Assembly (NCBI GenBank): GCA_007844125.1
Contig: CM017567.1
Coordinates: forward strand, 44,428,013-44,492,012
Direction of reading: 5' to 3'
Source: Sinonovacula constricta
Lineage: Eukaryota; Mollusca; Bivalvia; Cardiida; Solecurtidae
Length of the DNA: 64,000 nt
Part shown: positions 40,901 through 52,900 of the stretch, in pieces
Layout of the letters: each line of letters starts with the position of its first letter
Position numbering within the stretch: the first letter of the stretch is position 1
Notes under the pieces: model-generated
Database searches by the model: none
What the model was told of the DNA's origin: nothing
What the model saw: the letters and a program-made list of their open reading frames with translations, nothing else
Translations under genes and position numbers: made by a program

Positions 40901-43900
40901 AAGATCAATAAGATTAAAGGTATTCTGAAACTTATAAAAGAGTTTTTTTCCTTAAGGTTTCCTTTGTTTGTTCATTTCTTATAAAGTCATGATTTGTTTA
41001 TTGTTACCTGAAAAAATCATTAAAAGTGAGATTTTAACAGTACTTCCGCCGTCTCTTTTTCAGGGTTTCAGTCAGCAGCTGGACTTGCATACATGCCAAT
41101 GTGGTTGTGTCACTTGTGACAAGGGAGAGTACCGCTGTGGTAATGGACAATGTATATCTTCCATTTACCGCTGTGATGGCATCATTGACTGTGTAACTGA
41201 TGAGATTGGCTGCAGTAAGTCGTGTATATTGTGTATATGTGTAATTGTAGTTAAAGATACCCTGCATCCTTATGTCACAATAGTAAGAAACCAATGCACA
41301 TACTACCAGATTCACAAAAAATGTATCATTAAATTTTGCTATTTGTATTGCTTGTTTATCAATTGAACGTTATTTCACAATCTGCAAAACGTAATTAAGA
41401 AATTAGATTAAGATCTGCTTTGGTAGTTCTTAACTAGAATAAATATTTCTGTTTCAGCAACTGTGCCGTCATTTACACCACCATATATCGGTAGGGTTTG
41501 TTCTTGTCATATTAAATCTATTGCTTAAACAGTTCTTTAGGAACCTCGCTCTCTCTCCCTCTCTCTCTCTCTCCCTCCCTTTCTCTCGCTCTCTCTGGTG
41601 AACATTTAAATGCAATAATCATCTAGTACTTGACACTGCGATCATCGACCTGTAATATTTTGTAAACAATAACCGTTGCTTCGCATTTTTATATACTTTA
41701 ATTTTTGTCATTTTTCTGAATAGTTGAAATTTTGTCGACTGGAACAACCTATTTATTGTACGATGGAATGTTTGTTTCAGTTACCGGAGTTACCAGCAAC
41801 ATGACCAATATTGGCACCCCAGTGATGACATTGGCACCCCGCCTTTGTACGTCCGGATGGACAGACTGGATCAACACAGATACTCCTGATGTCGGAGATG
41901 GAGACAAGGAGGTAAATTCAAAGCATTATCGCTTCATTTGCGCGCAAAGAATCTCGGCCTACCCTTTACTTTTTTCAGATCTGCAATAATCTAATTAATT
42001 ACATCACATCTGAAACGCCATGCATTATTATGCATTATAGTGCAATATCCTGCAAAACCAAATCGTTTACTTGAATGTAGAATTCTAAAAAGTTTAAAAA
42101 ATGTACAACGCTTCATACGATTTACTTTCTTTGTATTAATGATGAAATTTAACGACATATGACATAAAATATTATCATTAATTGTTATTAAAAATTAAAT
42201 TCCGTATTCTTTTAGAAAGAAATGTCTTATAAATTCTAAATCTAACTGCGCCAGCTTCAAATAAATTCCTTTGATATTGCATGAGACATCGAACTTGTGG
42301 TTAATAATTGGATGCACTGTACAATCCATCTATGATTTGTGGTAGATTTCGTCAACTGTGTTAGATTTTATGATAAAAAGACGTTAATATACAGCAAAAC
42401 ATGTCGATGTGCGCAAGTTCGATCTTTATGTTTTGGTAACACAGATATATTCTATCTATATCTTAATTGTTATGTTAGTTGGTTTCGTTTTTGATAAAAT
42501 ACACGTCTGTTATTGTCATGCAATAGTAGCACATGAACGAAAAAGTGCGAAATCTTTTATTGAAAAATATATTTAGAAAAGAAGTTTGCGAGCCTTATTG
42601 TTTCATATGGGCTTGTTTAAAAATCTTTACTGAATTTTCTCTATAATGGTGTTTCTTATTTCAAACCATTATATGATCGTTGCCTGCAGAAATGGACTGC
42701 GGTCCAGCTTGCCCAGTTCTGCACGGGTAAGGTGGACGAGATTGAGTGTGCCACGGTGGATGATATCCGAAGCTACAGTTCTGGGGAGGTCAACCAGTGT
42801 TCACTTGAGGAGGGTCTGGTCTGTCTAAATGAGGATAACGCGCCCATACCCTGCTCAGACTACAAGATTAGATACCACTGTTCATGTGAAGGTAATAGCA
42901 TCATCATTATGACCATAATAACACAATAATCATCATCGCCATCAACATAACAACAATATTAGTCTGGCTGTTCTTAAACCAACCATTTGCTTTCATTATT
43001 TATACCTAAATGAGATGTTTCATCAAGTTATTAATTTGGCCCTGTGTTGTTATTAAGCAGGTAACGCCTGGTATTGAAAGGCAGCATTTGGCAGTGGTGT
43101 GTTTTGTTTGCGACAATAAATGCGAGATTGTAGGTGTGAATAGAATCTGTCAAAATAACAATAGGGAGATTGGGGAAATTACATGTAAACTGCAGAACTA
43201 CTCGTACAAATTAAGTAAATATCAGGTGTTCACTACTAGCATTCATTTTGGTTAAAAAATAATATTATCATTTAATGGCAGACTCCTTTTAAGCTAGTAT
43301 CATTAGAACTTACTTTAGACTTCTGTCTTTTTATTATGGGAGTACACTTCTAGGACAGATCAATGTCAAACTATTGCCATATCTCAAGTTAACTAGAGAC
43401 TTTTGTTTGGTAAAGATGCGTATGAATGTTTTTAGCTGTAAGCGGTATTTAAAGGAAAAAAACATATTTGCAACGCCCCCATATACCTGTTGTTTTGTCT
43501 CAGGTATTCCAACTGCTGCTCCAGTGACTGGACATCCAGGAACACCTACAATGGTACCCCCTCCAGTATCCGGCCTCAATCCTACCCTAGGTGAGTCTTC
43601 ATTAGGTTAAATAATAAATATGTTCATAACCCTTAGTCAATTGGCTTAGGCATGTAACTGCATGTAACGGTTATATGATGTAGTAAAACAAATTAAAGAC
43701 TACGCAGCAAAAAAGTGTAGATCCAGAGCAGGTAGCTGCCAGTGCTGAGCTGGCTGATCACACAGTTTGCCTAAGCATAATCAATATGCATATAGCACGC
43801 TAAGAGTTAGTCATGTAAGCTTGCAGCGAAGTAACCAAGTCACACCTGTCTGTAGATTGTCGCTTGCAGCGAAGTAACCAAGTCACACCTGTCTGTAGAT

Positions 43901-46900
43901 TGTCGCTTGCAGCGAAGTAACCAAGTCACACCTGTCTGTAGATTGTCGCTTGCAGCGAAGTAACCAAGTCACACCTGTCTGTAGATTGTCGCTTGAAGCG
44001 AAGTAAACAAGCAGCAGCTGTCTGTAGACTGTCGCTTGCAGCGAACTATCCAAGTCACACCTGTCTGTAGATTGTCGCTTGAAGCGAAGTAAACAAGCAC
44101 CAGCTGTCTGTAGATTGTCGCTTGCAGCGAAGTAACCAAGTCACACCTGTCTGTAGAATGTCGCTTGAAGCGAAGTAAACAAGCAGCAGCTGTCTGTAGA
44201 CTGTCGCTTGCAGCGAACTATCCAAGTCACACCTGTCTGTAGATTGTCGCTTGAAGCGAAGTAAACAAGCAGCAGCTGTCTGTAGATTGTCGCTTGAAGC
44301 AAAGTAAACAAGCAGCAGCTGTCTGTAGATTGTCGCTTGCAGCTAATTAAACAAGTCTCACCTTTCTTGCAGCGAAGTAACCAAGTCACACATATGTCTG
44401 TACATTGGCACTTGCAGGTGAAGTTCGCCGTATATGTAATCCGTACAAGGAAACTTTATCTTTTTAATAGCGGTAGACATTTAAGCATACGACTTTTTTA
44501 AATATTGTTTTATAACAGATACAACATCGACGATATCAAAATTTGAAAATAATAATTTTTATTAGTTTGATTATTTTTTTTCAAAGTGCATGTTTCTGCT
44601 TTCAATTGCATACTATATTACCAGACACCATCCATGGATTATAATTATTTTTGATAATTGTATGAAAGGGGTCATGTGTTTTTATCTATATACCTATTCA
44701 AAAAGGTATGAGATGCATTTTGTTTTGTTGTACCATGTATATTTGCCTTGTACGCCTAATAGGCCTTATCCTCTTTCGGTTTAAAAACATACACATAAAT
44801 GTTATGCGTGCTATGATGAGCATATTGAGCGTGTATATTTTACTATTTATTGCTAATTTCCAGAAGCCTCGAGCACTGTAACGTTCATGTCCAGCTCAAC
44901 CACCCCATACTCCAGCACCAGCAGCAACATTATTTGTCAGGATAAGTTCACTGGCTGGATCAACAAGGACTCCCCTAACACCGGGGACGGTGACCATGAG
45001 TATCTGACCCCAGGGCAACTCGCAGAATTCTGTCCCATTGGCAGGGTATCACAGCTGGAGTGCGTGACCGATTACGGCATACCCTCATACAGGTGAGTGA
45101 TGGGTGGGAACAATTGTTTGATTGACTGACTCCTTAAATAGTTATCTGTTCCTTGGCGGTTTAAACAAACTATACAAATCGACATTCATACCATTATCGG
45201 GAAGATAAGTTTACTCATTTAGAGTTATCTTTTTTTCTATATCATTGGGCATGTTGTTAAAGAATAGCTCACCTCTACATTAATCTGTTCCTTCAGTAAT
45301 ATAGAAGAATGTTACGTGCGAACCCCGTGATCTAGAATATGAAACAGACTGCTTAATAAAATTACCTAAGCTCAATTGTTCACTTGAAATCTTAAACAAA
45401 AAACTTAAAACGAGAGATTTTGGTTAACTGTCGTCCATATTTAGGCTATTACAATTTCTAAACCCCGAAAGGTAAATGTACATGGATATTCAGCACAAAC
45501 TTCCATGTCCATACTGAGGTTAGTACTGAATTCTACTTCTAGGTACATCCCTCAATATTCTTACTGTTTACGTAACTAGTCCTACTGCCTGCTAACATAC
45601 CATTATATTGTCTACTTGTATTAGCAACAAAACAATACCATAGTTAGGCTTATCCTCAGCATTCACTAAATATGTACAGCCAAATATGAATTGTGATCAA
45701 AAGGTTATGAAATATTTTAAGATACTCACAATACAATAAATTAAAACAAATCATGAAACGCGCAGTACATACATAAGTAATTTAAGAAAACCGACTTCGT
45801 TTCTTTAAAATATGTAACTTTTTAAAAAATATTGATTTCAGGTTTTTGCTTTTTGTCGTGTTCGTATTTTTCTTTATAGTTAAATCTATATGGTCGCAGA
45901 CATATTTAATGCATTATACATACTTTGTAGAGATTCATAGTTAAACATTTAAAGAATAAACCATAAACTGCCAATTGTGTTACCTACTTCTTTTATTATT
46001 TTAAACAATACATTTGTTCTATGTGTCTTTGTTTGTGTGAAGGAAATGTACCCAGATTTCTCTACTCAGGTATTTTTGGCGAACATTTATTTCTGTCAGG
46101 CTAATAGTCCTGCTGAAGTCTGTGGATTGTTGTGTTCGTGGACGTTGTTGTTTGAGTAATGGAAACATCGTGGTGCCTCTAGGGTGCCGTTGAGTTAGTG
46201 GATTGCCAAGACTGTCAGACAAGTTCCTTTCTGGTGGCTTGTTCTGCTTGTTGATATAGAACAACACACAATACTGTCAGCATTTTCTATGTCCGAAAAT
46301 CAAAGAAAATACGTTGGGACTGCGATTGTTTAATCAAAACCCCAAATCCGTCACAAAATAAGATTCGTCTTACCAGTAATGCATTACGAAAATTTCTACT
46401 ACATTTAGGATTATTCAGCGATTATCTTCAATATCCAACCAATGTTTTTTCCAGCAAATAGATTCTTCAATAAATATATGTAAGTTCGCAAGATAGAGAA
46501 AATGTCGGGCTTTTCCTTAATGGAAAATCAAGGAAAATAAAGTCTAGACTTTCGGTCTTTAATCAGCAACCAAAATCCTTCGAAAAATCATTTTTTTTCT
46601 TTCTCCACCAAATATATCAGTCACCTCATAAACGCTGTCACTACAGACATACGTTAAAATATTTAGGTATAGATTATCCTTTTTATAATTAAAGACCATT
46701 TTAATCAGGATCGTAATTTGTCGAAATTGTCGGGAGTTAAAATGTGTCGAACGTATCAAGAATGTTCGTACGTATGAGAGGTTCTGAATATTCCAGATGT
46801 AATATTCACACTACACAAAACATGGAAAGTATTCGTAAGTAAAGATTATACACTGTCCACTGTGTTTGATGAACTCACAGTTTCAACTTAATGTTAGAAA

Positions 46901-49900
46901 ATCTGACATAACAATAGTTCAACGCAGGAATTTCAAGCTTGAGTCCTTATGTTACAAAGTCCGGTATATGACTCTAAAGCTCTTGTGGATATTGTATTCC
47001 ACAAGAGCTTTAGAGTCATATACCGGACTTATCTTTTTTACATGACTGAACTTTCTTGCCGGGGGCGCCGTAATTTAACCTGCGTGCCTTCTCTTGATTC
47101 GTTGAATTTAGCTATGTTGTCTTTAGTATTATACCCTTTTAAGAGTTTGTGTCCATGGGGATATATCTAGTTTCCATACAACAAATTCCAAAGATTCCAT
47201 AACTTTTCTTAGAGAAAGAATTAAAAAAAGGATCGCCTAAGCAAAATGTATATACCAACACATCTTGAACAAGCGTGCTAGAAAAAAATACCTGTGTAGA
47301 GAAAACTGGGTACAGAATTATGCAAATGATGCTATAGGAAGAGAGTGGCACTTGGTACATGTTTTACTTCCAGTTCTGGAGAAATTATTGAGTGCAGCAT
47401 CGAACGTGGTCTAATCTGTTTGAATGAGGACAACTTCCCAATGCCCTGCTCTGACTACAAGATCAGATACCACTGTACATGTGAAGAAAGTAAGTGTCAC
47501 TTCATTAAGTTAGCGTACAGTATACTCAGTGAAAATGGATCATTAAAAATAAGAGGTGGCGAAAAGGGGTAGAGATATGAGACAGACAGACAGACAGAGC
47601 CTGTAACATTACAGAAGATGTAGGAGGATAACAAATACAATATTTTCATTGGCGAAGTTAATATTAAAAGTGATTTATTGTAAATTAATCAATTTACATA
47701 GGTCTTTAGTGAAATAATGTTGTTCACTTGATAATATTGTTATATAGGATAGTATATAGATAGAATGATTAATAACATATTGATTCTTTTGATTGTGAGT
47801 ATAATTTAATTGTCTTTAATATTATTGTTACAATTTTCAGCTGATTACAGATCTTCTGAACTAGATTGAATAATATAGTTTATCTTAAATGTGCTGCTTC
47901 GAAAAGCAAGATGACATATATTCTAAATAGGTTTTTAGTACCTAACCTTAAATAAGTTAATACTAGAATGCAATATTTTATGTTATATTTCCATATTTGA
48001 ACTGACTATTGTTTTCCCCAAAAGATACACCACCGACTGTGCCAACTACGCCCATACCAAGTATGTAGTTTTCTCCGTTATTAACTTTAATTTTGTAAAA
48101 AAAAATTTCCTCACTCATATTTGAAGCATACATACGGTATTTACTTAAAATTGTAAAGTTTGCTAATAAGATATTACATTTTATTAACGGCAGTTGTCAT
48201 TTTCCACGGAAATTGGGCAACTGTTTTCTTTCCTGTCAGACAAAGTTTCCGGCTTCCAATATTATGTGTAAACTTTGCTACCTAGAATGAACTATGATAG
48301 ACAAGGATGACCTGTAATCTTGTGATCGGAGCATGCCGACACCATTGGTTTTCACGCTGTAAGGATTTATATATCTGTATTTCCATCCACGCCTTGTCTA
48401 GCTCCACCCACGATCAGACACACGAAGCCGCCTCACTCTATCCCACATCACAGCGGTCCCACGCCCGCCTTCTGTCAGACTGGCTATGGGCGTTGGATTA
48501 ACCGAGATTCTCCTTCATCTGGGGATGGCGACCATGAAGGCATGAACTCAACGGAGTTGTCAGTCTTCTGTCCGCAAGGATCAGTCACAAGAATAGAATG
48601 TGAAACAACCACTGGACTAACATCTGACAGCACTGGTGAAATACATACATGTGACATCAACAGTGGACTGATATGCAACAACGAGGTGAACCCAGGCTCT
48701 TGCAGTGACTATAGGGTCAGATACTATTGTGATTGCTATGGTAAGTGTTTACCAGGATTCTTTTTACATTTCAGCTTTTCCGGGTTGTGCATTTTTAGCA
48801 TCATTTTTTTCTTGTCTTATTAAGTTCAGCATGTCTTCCATTGTAAAACGATAAATATGGTGATACACAGAAGATAATGATGATGGTGCTGATGATGGTG
48901 ATGTTGAGGATGATGCTGATGATGGGGATGTTGAGGATGGTGCTGATGATGGTGATGTTGAGGATGGTGGTGCTGATGATTATGGTTAAAGGTTAAATGC
49001 TAATTTTTTATTTACTTTTCAGCTCAGCCAATGATTAACACACAAAAGACAATTGTTTTTGGGACAACAACAATTCCAGGTACTGATGCAACTACATAAA
49101 TGAATTATTATTTCTACCTCAGTTTTTGAATAGAATGGCTACATTTGTGTGGAAGAGATGTATTTAGTTTGTCAGAAACTGGCACTATGTCTAAACTTCC
49201 CAAAATTATGTATTTAAAGGAGTTAAACTGGAATGAAATTCGTACGCTGACTAAACACTCATATTGGATGGTGACCAAATCGTTTAGTTCTTAACTATAA
49301 ACACAAGTTTCCTAGGAGACTGCAATACTTACAGGTTCACACCATCTAGTTCCCACATTCAGCTGTCTAATCAAGATCCGTGCTATTTGCTGATGCGTCT
49401 CTAGCAATGTTTGATCTTTCATTTTAATTGTAATCTGTTAAGTATTTATTTGAATTGGTTATTAAAAGGTAGCAAGATATCAGATAGAAAAAGTACTTGT
49501 TACAAGGTGTAGTTGATTGTGTGACTGTATTCCCTGCTATTCAGTGTGTATCCGGTCCACCTGCCCTGTGGCTGTGAGACCTACCCTGTTTGAAGGGGAA
49601 CAGCTCCAGACCATCACTGACGAATTTGGTTGCTGCACCACATACAGGAAGGTAAGCTGTACTTTCTGCATACTAATGGTTCAGCAACATAAACTGATTT
49701 GATGGTTTTGAAAATTTGATGGTTTTGGAAGAAAGTATTACTAAGCATGGAAAAAAACCCATCTTATATACCACATAAGAACACATTGACATTGGCTCAG
49801 TTATTATAAAAATCATCGGATTCCTTTTTTTTTTCATTTAATCTTGCACATTTTCTAGTTTGCTTCTGATCCATTGAAATGGTTTAACAAATACCATTTT

Positions 49901-52900
49901 GTTCATTTGTTTGCGTAAAACCATTATAAACTATTTTGTTCATTTTTTATGCATACCATGAGACGTCATGTTATTCATTTATTTGAGCAATAATCGTCAG
50001 GTATCATTTTGTTTGATGTTTTTTAAATATATAGATATCAATTTGAAATGTTGTTTCCCCCAGGTGTGCCTTCCAGAGACGTGTTCTCCTAAGATGCCAC
50101 AGCCTTGCGCTGCACCTGCTGTTTTTGAACCACTCAACATGAACAATTGTTGCCCCACGTATACCTGCAGTAAGTCCCAAACACGTTTACGAATCTTTTT
50201 TCTATGCAAACTTTAAAGAGCACAATGAAGGTATGTTCAAGGCAGGCCACGTAGATAGGACACTTGTTTTCCTGTTCTGTGAACCGTCTTACTCACCCCT
50301 GAGAACACCATGCCAATAGGATGATGTGAAACAGCATTTAGCAGATATAAAACAGTACTAAAGATTTTACACTTAAAGTCCGTCGGCAGAACAAAATCAT
50401 CATTTGTGAATTAAATCCAAAAATAAGTGACTTGTGACAACAACTTACACACCAAAGGTCAGCTGCAGTACCTTCTCATAAGAGCGTATTCTACCTATTG
50501 GAACCTGGACAATGCAGGATTTCCCTTTATTGCTTAGTTATCTATCCTGATCGACACTCCTTATGTGATTTGCTAAACGTGGCTGACCATTTCGCGTTGC
50601 TTAGTTGGATTCCCGTACTGGCCTGCACAGCGTTGGTTCAACTTACGTATGGGTAGGTTGTCCAGCTGACTTGACGGTTCATTTCAGAAAAGTGACTGGA
50701 TTCTTCCTCTGATAACACTGGAACGTCACCAATAGGATCATGATTGCATCGGTGCGATGTAAATAAATCCACTGTCAAATGCATGATAACATACACAAAG
50801 TATGCTGTCTGTTTCATCGGCACATCTTACAATAACAATGGATGCGCCCTTAAAGGTAGAAAATTAAACTTATCATTGTAGACATTTAATAAATGTTCAA
50901 GTTTATACATGTGACTATGTTGTCCCTATTTTACAGGATGCCCGCTTGTGTGCCCTGAAATGATACCACCAAAATGCCCTCAGGTAAGCCAGGCATGCTG
51001 CGTTTTTTGTTGTTGTTTTTGTTCCATTAACAACTTGTAGTTTTGCATTCTTGAAGCAGATATAGAGTTGCCCTCACCGTGATAATCAAATTCAAATGCA
51101 CTAAACACATTATCACGCAGGTCGAACAACCAATTACAAATACATAGTCACATTATCCTGACACCTGACCAACCAATCGTGAAAAGTAAAGTAGCTACAA
51201 GCATTTCTATATTAGTTACTGCCCTAGATTGGGTCGGAAAATTTGGTGCTGAGACTTCAGCTGCCCCCTCATTCATGGTAGATGTAGTGTCACTGACCTA
51301 AATATGGCAAAATATGTATGATAATCAACTAAAAGTGAACTTTTAACATTTTACCTGAAGAACTGCGACTATCCTATTAACTTTAAGTCACTTTTTTTTA
51401 ATTTGCGACAAGATGATAAAATTAATTAAGCTACCTGTTATACAAGATGTCGCCAAAAAGACGGTAAGAGAAGATTATACAGGTACCCTTGTTACATTGA
51501 AACATGGTATGTCTGAGTTATTCAGGACTGGTAGGTTGGGGTGTAGACTGGGCTGTTGGTGTTATATATTTATTTGGTACTGTTTTTCTTTCTTTTTTGC
51601 ATTCCGTTTATTTAGGGCAAATGTGTATATTTGTTTATGTAAATTAAACATTACATTATTATTTATGTAGCAATGTGATTTTAATTAACATTAAATGGCA
51701 TTTTTATCAACTGGCTAAAGAACTTGATTTTCAATTTATCAACATAATTATAAATCTGTCCTATAACAATGTTGGCTATTTTAAATGGCGGAATATTTAA
51801 TTATACTAAACATATAATGTACTTTTCTAATAATTTGCTAAATACATTATCTGGATGAACGACCAGTATAGCATTATATAAGAAAATGAAGCTATGTCAC
51901 AGTTAAAGTAGATGTTAAAGGGGTGTTCAGTGACTGACCTTTTATCAATTTGGCGCCTAGATTGTTTGATGCATTAACTTGGAGTTCTGTTTTGTTCAAG
52001 TAAACACAAAGCACAGAATATAAGACACAGATGATATTGGTAAATTCAACAGTTTGGACCAATTATTTTTCTCTTAAACAAGCAATGAATTATTATCAGC
52101 TGAAAAGATCATGCGATGTTATATATCTATGTGAAATGTGGAGCATAACACTCCACGCATCATTACAAATACAGTCAACTCTCGTTATCTCAAAATCGGT
52201 TATCTCAAATTTCCGGTTATGTCAAACTGTTTTCTACGGTCAAATATGTATTTCCTATCTGAGCCAGCTACACTGTTGGACAATATCTGTTAGACTAGTG
52301 TATATATTACTGTATGTCTATGTTGGTTTGTCACAGGGTCAAACTCTGGTGGAGATCAATGGTGCCTGTAACTGCTCCCAGTTTGCATGTTGTAAGTATA
52401 TGTTTCCACTGTCTTCTTCATTTCATTATGTCCTATTATTATTTCATCCTTTAAAGTGAATTGATGTTTAATTCTTCACCCATGCTAACCAATCATTTTA
52501 GTCTTTAAACTGGTTATAATTCAATATTTCCGATACTTTCCATAGTAAATGCATACATTCCATCTTACTTACATCTTAATCCAATATTGCTTCCTTGACA
52601 GAAGCATTTTGTTTGACCTGTAAATTTCGAGATTACTTAGTTAAGTATTAATGTGTGTGTGTCTAAAAAGGAAGGGGTTTCCCATGATCCGGACACTTAA
52701 CTTTCTATCTGAATAAACTTAAGTGAAGTAAAGTTACAATTTATTATTAAGAAAAGTTAATGTAATCTACTGTTTACAATTGAAATTGGTTATCATTTCC
52801 ACTAAAGTGTTCAACATTTGATTATTGAAAAATTGAACATGTGTATATTTCTTTAGCCATAGTCAGTTCTTGGATGAAGCTGTGCTAGATAGGAAAAGTT

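Noticed and set aside
43818..44400. CRISPR-like array
   Set aside because: The units are contiguous tandem copies without unique spacers, and the locus is eukaryotic. The same applies to all other arrays in the window.
51413..52459. Open frames of 85 and 142 residues in intron 52 and over exon 53
   Set aside because: No recognisable domain. The second only overlaps exon 53, and its upstream part is AT-rich intron sequence.
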